The notes: generated from the sequence alone by a model not told the origin. A stretch of DNA of 64,000 nucleotides from Bradyrhizobium embrapense (GCF_001189235.2 NZ_LFIP02000008.1:240897-304896); one strand, 5' to 3'. Positions 25,894 to 35,244 are shown, counted from the first letter of the stretch. Program-made: numbers and translations.

Positions 25894-27297
25894 ATGCCGC
25901 CTCGCATCAAAGTCAACGATATCGCCTTCTTCGAACGGCCGCTGCCGTTCGTCCGGCCATTCCGGTTCGGCGCGGTGACGATCACCGCGTCGACCCAGTT
26001 GTTCGTGCGGGTCGAGATCGAGGTGGAAGGCAAGGGCCGCGCCACCGGCGCCAGCGCCGAGATGCTGGCGCCCAAATGGTTCGACAAGCGGCCGCACCTG
26101 ACGGAAGCGCAGTCGCTCGACGGCCTGCGCCGCTCGCTTGCGATTGCGCGCGAACTCTATCTGGCGAAGGGCTTTGACACCGCGTTCGGCCGGCATGCCA
26201 AATGTATCGGCCCGCAGGTTGCGGCCTGCGCCGCGGAGGATATTCCGCCGCTCACCGCCGGCTTCGGCCCGGCCGAGATCGACAAGGCGATCCTGGATGC
26301 GTTGCTGCGCGCGGCCGGCGTGAATTTCTTCGAGGGGATGGCCGGGAATATCGCCGGTATCGATGCGCGGCTAACGCCGGATCTCGACGACGCGGTCATC
26401 GCGCGGTTCCTGTCGACGCGCAGGCGGCTGGATCGTGTCGCCATCAGGCATACGGTCGGGATGGACGACACGGTTGAGGGGGACGGCGGCGTCGCCGACC
26501 CCAACGAGAATGCGGATGCGCGCTATTTCAAGCTCAAGCTGAACGGCGATCCCGCCCATGACGCCGCGCGGCTGGCGCGAATCGGCCGAGAGCTCGCAAG
26601 GCTGCCTTACGCCACCAAGGTCACGCTCGACGCCAACGAGCAATATGCCGACCTTGCGGCGTTGAGCGCACTTGTCGACCGGCTCGATCACGACGCGGCG
26701 CTTCGGCCGATCGCGGCAAACCTGTTCTACATCGAGCAGCCGATGCCGCGTGATATCACCAAAGCCTCGCCGCTCGGGGGGCTGGCCACGCGCAGCTTCA
26801 TCATCGATGAGGCGGACGATTCCTATGATGCCTTCCCGCAGGCGCGGGCGCTCGGCTATCGCGGCATCTCCTCGAAATCGTGCAAGGGCATCTACAAGTC
26901 GGTCATCAACGCCACCCGCGCGGCAGCGTGGAGCGCGGATGGCGGCGAATATTTCATCAGCGGAGAGGACCTGACCTGCCAGGCCGGGCTCGGCGTGCAG
27001 CAGGACCTTGCTCTCGGTGCGCTGATCGGCGTCGCCCATGCCGAGCGCAACGGACATCATTACGTCGACGGCTTTGCCGACACCCCGGCCGATGAGGCCG
27101 ACGCTTTCCTCACCGCGCATCCCGATCTCTACATGCGCGACGGCGGCAAGGTTCGCCTTGCGATCCATGACGGCGATCTGCTGACGGGATCGATCGCCGC
27201 AGCATCAGGCTTTGCCAGTTCGATCCATCCGGACTGGTCCACCATGCAGCCGCTCAAGCGGCCAACACCACGCGTTTCGCAGGAGCAGACGATATGA
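25894..27297 (+). CDS. Enolase-superfamily (mandelate racemase/muconate lactonizing-like) enzyme
   Basis: 467 residues, long for the superfamily (usually 370-430). Putative barrel residues: KxK at Lys213/Lys215 (YFKLKLNG), metal ligands Asp246 (TLDANE), Glu281 (YIEQP) and Asp305/Glu306 (IIDEAD), and a further Lys328/Lys331 (SSKSCKG). The chemistry would be proton abstraction alpha to a carboxylate, most often sugar-acid dehydration or epimerisation. It follows the ABC genes by 13 bases and overlaps the next gene, so it belongs to the same operon. Specific substrate not predictable. Confidence 0.78.
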   Translation: MPPRIKVNDIAFFERPLPFVRPFRFGAVTITASTQLFVRVEIEVEGKGRATGASAEMLAPKWFDKRPHLTEAQSLDGLRRSLAIARELYLAKGFDTAFGRHAKCIGPQVAACAAEDIPPLTAGFGPAEIDKAILDALLRAAGVNFFEGMAGNIAGIDARLTPDLDDAVIARFLSTRRRLDRVAIRHTVGMDDTVEGDGGVADPNENADARYFKLKLNGDPAHDAARLARIGRELARLPYATKVTLDANEQYADLAALSALVDRLDHDAALRPIAANLFYIEQPMPRDITKASPLGGLATRSFIIDEADDSYDAFPQARALGYRGISSKSCKGIYKSVINATRAAAWSADGGEYFISGEDLTCQAGLGVQQDLALGALIGVAHAERNGHHYVDGFADTPADEADAFLTAHPDLYMRDGGKVRLAIHDGDLLTGSIAAASGFASSIHPDWSTMQPLKRPTPRVSQEQTI

Positions 27298-28445
27298 CGA
27301 CCAAACGCCTCGGCCTGATCATGAACGGCATCACGGGCCGGATGGGTCTCAACCAGCACCTGATCCGCTCGATCGTTGCGATCCGCGAGCAGGGCGGCGT
27401 GCTGCTCGCCAACGGCGACCGCATCATGCCCGATCCGATCCTGGTCGGCCGCGACGCCGAGAAGGTCGGCGCGTTGGCGAAGCGCTACAACATCGAACGG
27501 CACACCACCGATCTCGATCGCGCGCTCGCCGACAAGGGCGATACCGTGTTCTTCGATGCCGCCACCACGCAGGCGCGGCCCTCGCTGCTGACCAAGGCGA
27601 TCAACGCCGGCAAGCATGTCTATTGCGAGAAGCCGATCGCGACCAATCTCGAGGAAGCCGTTGCGGTGGTGAAGCTCGCCAATGCCAAGGGATTGAAGCA
27701 CGGCACGGTGCAGGACAAGCTGTTCCTGCCCGGCCTGAAGAAGCTCGCCTTCCTGCGCGACTCCGGCTTTTTCGGCCGCATGCTCTCGGTGCGCGGCGAG
27801 TTCGGATACTGGGTGTTCGAGGGCGGCTGGCAGGAGGCGCAGCGGCCGTCGTGGAACTACCGCGCCGAGGATGGTGGCGGCATTATTTTGGACATGGTCT
27901 GCCACTGGCGCTACGTGCTCGACAATCTGTTCGGCGAGGTCGAGAGCGTGGTCTGCATCGGCACCACGGACATTCCCGAGCGCTATGACGAGAAGGGCGG
28001 GAAGTACCAGGCGACCGCCGACGATTCCGCTTACGCGACTTTCAAGCTGAAGGGCGGCGTGATCGCCCATATCAACATGAGCTGGGTGACGCGGGTTTAC
28101 CGCGACGACCTCGTCACCTTCCAGGTCGACGGCACCCATGGCTCGGCGGTGGCGGGCCTGACCGACTGCGTGATCCAGGCCCGCCAGGCGACGCCGCGGC
28201 CGGTGTGGAATCCGGACGAGAAGCGGCTGCACGATTTTTATGCCGACTGGCAGAAGCTGCCGGAGAACGTCGTCTACGACAACGGCTTCAAGGAGCAGTG
28301 GGAGATGTTCATCCGCCACGTCTGCGAGGATGCGCCCTACAAATACACCCTGCTGGAAGGTGCCAAGGGCGTGCAACTCGCCGAATGCGCGCTGAAGAGC
28401 TGGAAGGAGCGACGCTGGATCGATGTCGCCCCGATCGTGGTCTGA
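27294..28445 (+). CDS. Gfo/Idh/MocA family NAD(P)-dependent oxidoreductase
   Basis: 383 residues; ATGA overlap with the previous gene. N-terminal Rossmann domain with NGITGRMGLNQH and the family motif EKPIATNLEEA (Lys of EKP in catalysis), then an alpha/beta substrate domain with GGGIILDMVCHWRYVLDNLFG carrying the conserved Asp/His pair (D-x-x-x-H). It oxidises or reduces a sugar, polyol or sugar acid. Context suggests the second or first step of a carbohydrate pathway. Confidence 0.87.
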   Translation: MTTKRLGLIMNGITGRMGLNQHLIRSIVAIREQGGVLLANGDRIMPDPILVGRDAEKVGALAKRYNIERHTTDLDRALADKGDTVFFDAATTQARPSLLTKAINAGKHVYCEKPIATNLEEAVAVVKLANAKGLKHGTVQDKLFLPGLKKLAFLRDSGFFGRMLSVRGEFGYWVFEGGWQEAQRPSWNYRAEDGGGIILDMVCHWRYVLDNLFGEVESVVCIGTTDIPERYDEKGGKYQATADDSAYATFKLKGGVIAHINMSWVTRVYRDDLVTFQVDGTHGSAVAGLTDCVIQARQATPRPVWNPDEKRLHDFYADWQKLPENVVYDNGFKEQWEMFIRHVCEDAPYKYTLLEGAKGVQLAECALKSWKERRWIDVAPIVV

Positions 28446-28459
28446 GAAAGGGCTTTGTC

Positions 28460-29653
28460 ATGAACAAGCCGGTCCTGCCGATGTCGTCGCTGTCGCTGAA
28501 GCTGCCGACCGCTGGCGGCAGCCTCGAAACCTATCGCCTGGCGGCGTCGCGGAGCTTTCCGGCAAAGCTCGAGGGCGCGCTCAATCGCGTCGCGTTCTCC
28601 GCCGCCCATGTGGTCGCCGATCCGCGTGCCGATATCGATCCCTGGCTGGCGGCCGCGATCGACTGGGACCGGACAATCGCGTTCCGCGAGCATGTCTGGG
28701 ATCTCGGCCTCGGCGTCGCCGAGGCGATGGACACCGCGCAGCGCGGCATGGGCCTCGATTGGCCGACCTCGCTCGAACTGATCCGGCGCTCGGTGAAGGC
28801 GGCGAAGGCCAGAGGCAACGCGTTGGTGTTCTCGGGCGCCGGCACCGATCATCTCGCGGTCGAGGACGCGAAGTCGATCGACGACGTGATCCGTGCTTAT
28901 GAGGAGCAGATCGCGGCGGTGGAGAAAGCCGGCGGGCGCATCATCCTGATGGCCTCGCGCGCGCTGGCAAAGCTCGGTAGGAATGCGGAGGATTACGCCA
29001 AGGTCTATGGCCGCGTGCTGTCGCAGGTCCGCGAGCCCGTGATCATCCATTGGCTCGGCGACATGTTCGATCCGGCGCTCTCAGGCTACTGGGGCACGGC
29101 CGATCTCGACAAGGCGATGGACACCGCGGTCGTGATCATCAACGCCAATGCGGCCAAGGTCGATGGCGTCAAGGTCTCGCTGCTCGACAAGCAGCGCGAG
29201 ATCGACATGCGACGGCGGCTCGATCCGCGCGTGAAAATGTACACCGGCGACGATTTCAACTATGCGGAGCTGATCGCCGGCGACGACAAGGGTTTCTCGC
29301 ATGCGCTGCTCGGCATCTTCGACGCGATCGCGCCGGCAGCGTCCTATGCGCTGTCGCGGCTGGCTGCGGGCGACGCGGCCGGCTTCCACGACGTGCTGGG
29401 CCCGACGGTGCCGCTGTCGCGCCACATCTTCAAGGCGCCGACCCGCTTCTACAAGACAGGCATCGTGTTCATGGCTTATCTCAACGGGCATCAGGATCAT
29501 TTCACGATGGTCGGCGGGCAGGAGAGCGCGCGCTCGACCGTTCATCTCGCCGAGCTGTTCCGGCTCGCCGACCAGGCCGGGCTGCTCGCCAATCCGGAGC
29601 TGGCGACGCAGCGGATGAAGACCGTGCTCGCGACGCGGGGCATCGACGCCTGA
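28460..29653 (+). CDS. DUF993 family, dihydrodipicolinate-synthase-like TIM barrel protein
   Basis: 397 residues from an ATG with AAAGGG upstream. Recognised as DUF993 from its characteristic order: SRSFPAKLEGALNRVAFSAAHVV, IDWDRTIAFREHVWDLGLGVAEAMDTAQRGMGL, FSGAGTDHL, IHWLGDMFDPAL, GYWG, INANAAKVDGVK, YTGDDFNYAELIAGD. The family is related to DapA/NAL aldolases, which form a Schiff base with lysine and cleave or condense 2-oxo acids. No biochemical function is settled for DUF993 as far as I know. It ends one base inside the next start codon (TGATG). Confidence 0.82.
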   Translation: MNKPVLPMSSLSLKLPTAGGSLETYRLAASRSFPAKLEGALNRVAFSAAHVVADPRADIDPWLAAAIDWDRTIAFREHVWDLGLGVAEAMDTAQRGMGLDWPTSLELIRRSVKAAKARGNALVFSGAGTDHLAVEDAKSIDDVIRAYEEQIAAVEKAGGRIILMASRALAKLGRNAEDYAKVYGRVLSQVREPVIIHWLGDMFDPALSGYWGTADLDKAMDTAVVIINANAAKVDGVKVSLLDKQREIDMRRRLDPRVKMYTGDDFNYAELIAGDDKGFSHALLGIFDAIAPAASYALSRLAAGDAAGFHDVLGPTVPLSRHIFKAPTRFYKTGIVFMAYLNGHQDHFTMVGGQESARSTVHLAELFRLADQAGLLANPELATQRMKTVLATRGIDA

Positions 29654-30516
29654 TGCGCGACTTCTCCAACGACCATCGCTGGCTGTCGCTGAACACGGCG
29701 ACGGTCCGCAAGCAGGGCGATCTCCTCGCCATCATCGATGCCTGTGCGCGTCACGGCATCCGCGCCATCGATCCCTGGCGCGACCAGGTCGCCGCCGTCG
29801 GCCTCGAGCGCGCCGCGCGTGCGGTGCAGGACGCCGGGCTCGACCTGTCAGGCTATTGCCGCGGTGGCATGTTCACGGCTGACAGCGCGCATCGCAGCGA
29901 GGCGCGCGACGACAACCGCCGTGCGGTCGACGAGGCGGCAGCGCTCGGCGCGTCCTGCATCGTGCTGGTGGTCGGCGGCCTGCCGCAATATTCGCGGCCG
30001 GGCAGCGCAGCGTCCAAGGACATCGCGGCGGCGCGCGATCAGGTGCATGACGGCATTGCCGAGCTGCTGGACTATGCGAAGCAGGCAAAGCTGCCGCTTG
30101 CGATCGAGCCGTTGCATCCGGCCTATGCCGCCGACCGCGCCTGCGTGAACACCACGAAACACGCGCTCGACATCTGCGACGCGCTCGATCCCGGCCGCAC
30201 CGGCGCGATCGGAGTTGCGCTTGATGTCTATCACATCTGGTGGGATCCCGAGCTCAAGAGCCAGATCGCCCGCGCAGGCAAGGATCGCCTGCTCGCGTTC
30301 CATGTCTGCGACTGGCTGGTGCCGACCAAAGACATCCTCAACGATCGCGGCATGATGGGTGACGGCGTGATCGATATCAAATCGGTGCGCGCGATGGTCG
30401 AGGCGCAGGGTTTTGCGGGCTATTCTGAGGTCGAGATCTTCTCGAATGACTGGTGGGGCCGGCCGCTGGATGAGGTGCTGCAGACCTGCATCGAGCGGCA
30501 TCGGACGGTGGTTTGA
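29653..30516 (+). CDS. Xylose-isomerase-like sugar phosphate isomerase/epimerase
   Basis: 287 residues. AP-endonuclease-2/xylose-isomerase TIM barrel: LAIEPLHPAY (metal Glu), VALDVYHIWWDP (Asp/His ligands), AFHVCDWL and a C-terminal YSEVEIFS (Glu ligand). Its start overlaps the DUF993 stop by one base, indicating translational coupling. It would isomerise or epimerise a sugar or keto-acid intermediate of the same pathway, perhaps as a hydroxypyruvate-isomerase-like step. Confidence 0.82.
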   Translation: MRDFSNDHRWLSLNTATVRKQGDLLAIIDACARHGIRAIDPWRDQVAAVGLERAARAVQDAGLDLSGYCRGGMFTADSAHRSEARDDNRRAVDEAAALGASCIVLVVGGLPQYSRPGSAASKDIAAARDQVHDGIAELLDYAKQAKLPLAIEPLHPAYAADRACVNTTKHALDICDALDPGRTGAIGVALDVYHIWWDPELKSQIARAGKDRLLAFHVCDWLVPTKDILNDRGMMGDGVIDIKSVRAMVEAQGFAGYSEVEIFSNDWWGRPLDEVLQTCIERHRTVV

Positions 30517-30629
30517 TCCGACGGCAGGTTCGGTGGACAAGGCGAAGTGTGCCCGGTATTCCGGATGCGGTGGGTATGAACGGCGCTAAGGGCCGTTGAA
30601 CCCCGCGGTCCGGACCTTCGGAGCACGAC

Positions 30630-31775
30630 ATGCGTTTGAGCGATTGCCACAATTTCCACGACTTCCGCGAGCTGGCGAGGCGGCGGCTTCCGGGGCCGAT
30701 CTTCAACTATATCGACGGCGGGGCGGACGACGAGGCGACGCTTCGGCAGAACACCGCGAGCTTCGAGCGTTGCGATCTGGTGCCGAATATCCTGCGCGGC
30801 GTCGAGAACGTCGATCTCTCGGTCACCGTGATGGGCCAGAAGCTGGCAGCGCCGTTCTATTGTTCGCCGACCGCGCTGCAGCGCCTGTTTCATCATCAGG
30901 GCGAGCGGGCCGTCGCTGCCGCCGCGGCGAAATACGGCACGATGTTCGGTGTGTCCTCGCTTGGCACCGTGAGCCTGGAGGAATTGCGCAAGGCCTATGC
31001 GACGCCGCAGGTCTATCAGTTCTATTTCCACCGGGACCGCGGCCTGAACACGGCGATGATGCAGCGCGCTAAGCAGGCCGGTGTCGACGTGATGATGCTG
31101 ACGGTCGACAGCATCACCGGCGGCAACCGCGAGCGCGATTTGAGGACCGGGTTCTCGATTCCGTTCCGGCTCACGCTCGGCGGCATGCTGCAATTCGCCA
31201 TCAAGCCAGCCTGGGCCATCAATTACGTCACGCATGAGAGTTTCAAGCTGCCGCAGCTCGATGAGCATGTCGATATGGGCAGCGGCACCATGTCGATCGG
31301 GCGCTATTTCACCGAAATGCTCGATCCGGCGATGACATGGGACGACGTCTCGCAAATGGTCCGGCAGTGGAATGGCCAGTTCTGCCTGAAGGGCGTGATG
31401 TCGGTCGATGATGCCAAGCGCGCGGTCGAGATCGGCTGCACCGGCATCATCCTGTCCAATCACGGCGGCCGACAGCTCGATGGCTCCCGGGCGGCGTTCG
31501 ATCAGCTGGCCGAGATCGTCGATGCCGTGGGCGACCGGATCGACGTGATGATGGACGGCGGCATCAAGCGTGGCAGCCACGTGCTGAAGGCGCTGTCGCT
31601 GGGCGCCAAGGCCGTCGGGCTCGGACGATTCTATCTTTATCCGCTGGCATCGGCCGGCCAGGCCGGAGTCGAGCGGGCGCTTGGTCTGTTGCAGGCGGAG
31701 CTGGTGCGGGACATGCGGCTGATGGGATGCTCCTCGATCAGCCAGCTCTCCCGTGCAAACCTGCGGTTCAGATAG
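30630..31775 (+). CDS. lldD: FMN-dependent alpha-hydroxy-acid dehydrogenase (LldD-like)
   Basis: 381 residues with GGAG upstream. TIM-barrel FMN family: NYIDGGADDE at the N-terminus, the VDSITGGNRERDLR segment, and the catalytic ILSNHGGRQLDG (His base, Arg substrate ligand), followed by DGGIKRGSHVLKALSLGA for the FMN phosphate. It oxidises L-lactate or a related 2-hydroxy acid and passes electrons to the quinone pool or oxygen. 113 bases separate it from the DUF993 cluster; it may be the last gene of that operon. Confidence 0.88.
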   Translation: MRLSDCHNFHDFRELARRRLPGPIFNYIDGGADDEATLRQNTASFERCDLVPNILRGVENVDLSVTVMGQKLAAPFYCSPTALQRLFHHQGERAVAAAAAKYGTMFGVSSLGTVSLEELRKAYATPQVYQFYFHRDRGLNTAMMQRAKQAGVDVMMLTVDSITGGNRERDLRTGFSIPFRLTLGGMLQFAIKPAWAINYVTHESFKLPQLDEHVDMGSGTMSIGRYFTEMLDPAMTWDDVSQMVRQWNGQFCLKGVMSVDDAKRAVEIGCTGIILSNHGGRQLDGSRAAFDQLAEIVDAVGDRIDVMMDGGIKRGSHVLKALSLGAKAVGLGRFYLYPLASAGQAGVERALGLLQAELVRDMRLMGCSSISQLSRANLRFR

Positions 31776-31793
31776 CCGCCCATTATCCCGCCA

Positions 31794-33008
31794 TCACGAA
31801 AGGTCCTGCGTCAACGCGGCGCCGATCTGCTCCAGCGCCCAATCGACCTGATCGGGCGTAATCACCAGCGGCGGGGCGATCCGGATGGTGTGGTCATGGG
31901 TGTCCTTGGCGAGGATGCCCTTCCCGCGCAGCACCTCGCAGTAGCGGCGCGCAGGACCGGCTTCGGGCCGAAGCTCGACCGCGAGCATCAGCCCGCGTCC
32001 GCGCACTTCGCGAACCGTGTTGGCACGAATGCTCCGCAATCCCTCGAGGAAGCGCGCGCCTTGGGCGGTCGCGTTCTCGATCATGCCTTCGTCGACCAGC
32101 ACGCGCAGCGCCGCGCGCGCGATCGCGCAGGCGAGCGGATTGCCGCCGAAGGTCGAGCCGTGCTGGCCGGGCTTCAGCGTGCCGAGCACCTCGTTGTTCG
32201 AGAGCACTGCGGAGACCGGATAGAAGCCGCCGGACAGCGCCTTGCCGAGCAGCGTGACGTCGGCCTCGATGCCTTCGTGCTGTTCCGCCAGCAGCTTGCC
32301 GGTGCGCCCGAGCCCGGTCTGGATCTCGTCGAGGACCAGCATGATGTTGTTGCGGGTGCAGAGCGCGCGGACTTCGGCGAAATAGCCGGCGGGCGGAATG
32401 ATGACGCCGGCCTCGCCCTGGATCGGCTCGACCAGGAAGGCGACGGTATTCGGCGTGATCGCATCTTCCAGCGCCCTGGCGTCGCCGAACGGAATGATCC
32501 TGAAGCCCGGCGCGAACGGACCGAAATGCTTGCGGGTATCAGGGTCGGTGCTGAAACCGACGATCGCAAGCGTGCGCCCATGGAAATTGTCGGCGCAGAC
32601 GATGATCTCGGCCTGGTCGTCAGGCACGCCCTTGACCTCGTAGCCCCATTTGCGCACCGACTTGATGGCGCTCTCCACCGCCTCTGCGCCGCTGTTCATC
32701 GGCAGCACCTTGTGCGATCCGGTCAACTCGGCGAGTTCCTCGTAGAACGGGGCGAGCTGGTCGTTGTGGAAGGCTCGCGAGGTCAGCGTCAGCCGGCCGG
32801 CCTGCTCGACCATGGCGGCGAGGATCTTTGGATGGCAATGACCCTGATTGACCGCCGAATAGGCCGACAGGCAATCGAGGTAGCGTTTGCCGTCGGTATC
32901 CCAAACCCAGACGCCTTCGCCGCGCGACAGCACGACGCCGAGCGGCGCGTAGTTCTGGGCGCCGAACCGCGCTTCCCTTGCGATGAAATCGGAGACTGGC
33001 GGACGCAT
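31794..33008 (-). CDS. rocD: Ornithine aminotransferase
   Basis: 404 residues, normal for the family. Class-III aminotransferase with NSGAEAVESAIK (PLP phosphate), HGRTLAIVGFS, EPIQGEAGVI, DEIQTGLGRTGK and the Schiff-base Lys in TLLGKALSGGFYPVSA; the tight match of these segments to bacterial and mitochondrial ornithine-oxo-acid transaminases supports rocD rather than acetylornithine transaminase. It converts ornithine and 2-oxoglutarate to glutamate semialdehyde and glutamate, feeding arginine carbon to proline or glutamate. Convergent with lldD. Confidence 0.9.
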   Translation of the reverse strand: MRPPVSDFIAREARFGAQNYAPLGVVLSRGEGVWVWDTDGKRYLDCLSAYSAVNQGHCHPKILAAMVEQAGRLTLTSRAFHNDQLAPFYEELAELTGSHKVLPMNSGAEAVESAIKSVRKWGYEVKGVPDDQAEIIVCADNFHGRTLAIVGFSTDPDTRKHFGPFAPGFRIIPFGDARALEDAITPNTVAFLVEPIQGEAGVIIPPAGYFAEVRALCTRNNIMLVLDEIQTGLGRTGKLLAEQHEGIEADVTLLGKALSGGFYPVSAVLSNNEVLGTLKPGQHGSTFGGNPLACAIARAALRVLVDEGMIENATAQGARFLEGLRSIRANTVREVRGRGLMLAVELRPEAGPARRYCEVLRGKGILAKDTHDHTIRIAPPLVITPDQVDWALEQIGAALTQDLS

Positions 33009-33101
33009 GCTTCGTCACTCCAGTTGGGCCGGCACGATGGGTGCCGCCCTGCATATTATCACTGATTTGGGTATCGGCCCGCGCGGCTTAAAGGATTGCT
33101 G

Positions 33102-33119
33102 TGGACCAAATTCGGTCCA
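33102..33119. promoter_or_regulatory. 18-bp inverted repeat upstream of rocD
   Basis: TGGACCAAATTCGGTCCA has six-base perfect arms and a six-base centre. It lies 94 bases before the rocD start and 12 bases after the channel-gene stop, without a T-run, so an operator is more likely than a terminator. No regulator gene adjoins it. Confidence 0.45.
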
Positions 33120-33130
33120 TTCTGTTCGTG

Positions 33131-33808
33131 CTACGAATCCTGATCGCGGTGCGCGAGTTCGAGCGTGACGAGCCGGGCGAGCAGCGTCGCCGGATAGAGC
33201 TGGCCGAAGATCGCCTCGACATTGCAGAGGCTGCGCGCAATCGGATGCAGCGGCGCGACGTCGCCATAGCCCGTCGTTGTGAGCGTGGCGAAGGAGAAAT
33301 AGATCAGCTGGCTCGCGAGCGATGGCCGGTCCTCGACCTTCATGCCGGCAAACGCATCCGGCACCAGCGTGCCGATGAAGGTGTAGAGCGCCGCGAAGAT
33401 CACCGCCACCGTAAGATACAGCAGCACCGCGCCGATCACGCGGTGATAGGTGACGCGTCCCGGCGCGAAGGTCGCGCGCGCGACCGTCACCGCCATCGTG
33501 ATGCCGACCAGCAGCCACGAGGCGGCGAACAGATTGAGATCGAGGATCGAGGGCGAGCGCAGCCGCAGGATTGCGCCGGTCACGATCATCGCGAGCGCGA
33601 CCAGCATCGTGACGACGGCAATGGCGCTGCCCGACATCACGAATACGCCGCCGACCAGGAAGATGGCGAGCAACAGCTCGAACACCTGGAACTCGAACAG
33701 GCCGAGCGCCTGCAGCGGCGCCACCACGAACATCATGACCAGCAGAAGCACGGTGAGCACCGTCAGCAGCGAATCGCCCCAGCGCTCGCGCAATTGCTCT
33801 GTCGTCAT
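33131..33808 (-). CDS. Six-TM potassium-channel-like protein
   Basis: 225 residues from MTTEQLRERW. Six hydrophobic segments (about 13-30, 41-58, 61-80, 92-111, 124-148, 196-214) with a pore loop before the last carrying the selectivity filter TTTGYGD (177-183). It is thus an Ion_trans_2-type channel with voltage-channel-like topology but no C-terminal RCK or cyclic-nucleotide domain and few basic residues in the fourth helix. It conducts potassium or another cation across the inner membrane. Its start is only four bases from the upstream P450 stop. Confidence 0.82.
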   Translation of the reverse strand: MTTEQLRERWGDSLLTVLTVLLLVMMFVVAPLQALGLFEFQVFELLLAIFLVGGVFVMSGSAIAVVTMLVALAMIVTGAILRLRSPSILDLNLFAASWLLVGITMAVTVARATFAPGRVTYHRVIGAVLLYLTVAVIFAALYTFIGTLVPDAFAGMKVEDRPSLASQLIYFSFATLTTTGYGDVAPLHPIARSLCNVEAIFGQLYPATLLARLVTLELAHRDQDS

Positions 33809-33812
33809 CGAA

Positions 33813-35036
33813 TCAAGCACCGCGCCGGCATGGCACGCTGAGGAAGCCGCGGAAGCGCACCCGGCCGCCGCGCACCGGCTCGCCGTCGAGCACATAGTTG
33901 GGGAAGCGCTTGAGGAAGCGCGAGATTGCGATGGCGCCTTCGAGGCGCGCCAGCGCCATGCCGGCGCATTGATGCGCGCCTGTGCCGAAGGCGAGGTGGC
34001 GGTTCGGCGTGCGCGCGACGTCGAAGTCTTCAGGGTTGGGGAACTGTGCGGGGTCGCGGTTGGCGGCGCCGATGCACAGCGTCACCAGCGTGCCGGGCGG
34101 CAGCTTGATGCCGCCGAGCTCGGTCTCCTCCACGATCATCCGGTTGCCGAGCTGGTTCGAGCTCTCGTAGCGCAGCATCTCCTCGACCGCGGTCTTGATC
34201 AGCTCGGGCTGCGCGATCAGCCGCTGCTTCTGCTCGGGATATTGGGTGAGCGTCACCAGCCCGTTGCCGATCAGGTTGGTCGTGGTCTCGTGCCCGGCGT
34301 TGAGCAGGAAGATGCAATTGTGCAGCAATTCCTTCGCGGTCAGCCGCTCGCCATTGTCCTCACCCTGGATCAACCGCGTCAACACGTCGCGTTCGGGATT
34401 GCCCGGCTTGGCGCGGCGGCGTTCGACCAGGGTTTCGAGATAGGCGAGGAAATCCTTCACCGCATCATTGCCGCGGTCGAACGCGTCCTTGCCGATCACC
34501 GGCTCCAGCGCGCCCAGGATCGCCAGCGACCAGTCGCGCAGCGGCTCGCGCTCGTCGTGCGGCACGTCGAGCAAATTGCCGATCACCTCGACCGGGATTG
34601 CGGAGGCGAAGTCGCCGATCAGCTCGAAGCGGTCGCGGGTCTCGATCCGGTCGAGCAGGCTGTCGACCAGCGCGATCAGGTCCGGCTCCATGCCGGCGAT
34701 CGCCCGCGGCGACAAGGCACCCATGATCAACCGCCGCACGCGGGTGTGCGCCGGCGGGTCATTGAAGACGAGGCTGGTCGTGTGATGCTCGTAGAGCAGC
34801 GAGTTACCGTATTTCGGCAGGAACTCCTTCTTCTTGTCGGAGGAGAACGTCCTGGTGTTCTTGTAGGCGGCGATCAGGTCGTCGTAGCGGGTGAGAAAAT
34901 AGCAGCCGTTCGGCAGCCGCTTGACGGGCGCGTGTTCGCGCAGCGCGCGATAGGTCGGGTAGGGGTCGGCGTAGAAGTCAGCCGTCAGCTTTTCCAGGTC
35001 GAAGCGGTCAGCCAGCTCTCGCGCGTGCCCGTTCAT
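33813..35036 (-). CDS. Cytochrome P450 (class I bacterial type)
   Basis: 407 residues from MNGHARELAD; in-frame starts 30-36 bases earlier lack a ribosome site. All P450 landmarks are present: I-helix AGHETT (247-252), K-helix Glu286-xx-Arg289, and the heme loop FGTGAHQCAG with thiolate Cys357. There is no reductase domain, so it needs a separate ferredoxin and reductase; the flavoprotein at 17.7-18.9 kb is a candidate. Substrate unknown. It is divergent from the TPP enzyme pair. Confidence 0.92.
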   Translation of the reverse strand: MNGHARELADRFDLEKLTADFYADPYPTYRALREHAPVKRLPNGCYFLTRYDDLIAAYKNTRTFSSDKKKEFLPKYGNSLLYEHHTTSLVFNDPPAHTRVRRLIMGALSPRAIAGMEPDLIALVDSLLDRIETRDRFELIGDFASAIPVEVIGNLLDVPHDEREPLRDWSLAILGALEPVIGKDAFDRGNDAVKDFLAYLETLVERRRAKPGNPERDVLTRLIQGEDNGERLTAKELLHNCIFLLNAGHETTTNLIGNGLVTLTQYPEQKQRLIAQPELIKTAVEEMLRYESSNQLGNRMIVEETELGGIKLPPGTLVTLCIGAANRDPAQFPNPEDFDVARTPNRHLAFGTGAHQCAGMALARLEGAIAISRFLKRFPNYVLDGEPVRGGRVRFRGFLSVPCRRGA

Positions 35037-35244
35037 GGCGGATATCCAGCCCTTTATTAGTTTCATTTGCAACTATCGTAAGCTGCGGGCAAGGGCCGCG
35101 CAACACAATTTGCAGGATCGGGAGCAGCGCGCCGTGCGCCGCGCGATGCGAGGAAATCGCAGAGCCATATGCGGTTTTGCGCTTTGATGAAGCTTGCGCG
35201 CGCCTCTACAGTCGCGACCAAACAACAGAGAGCCGGAAACGCCG

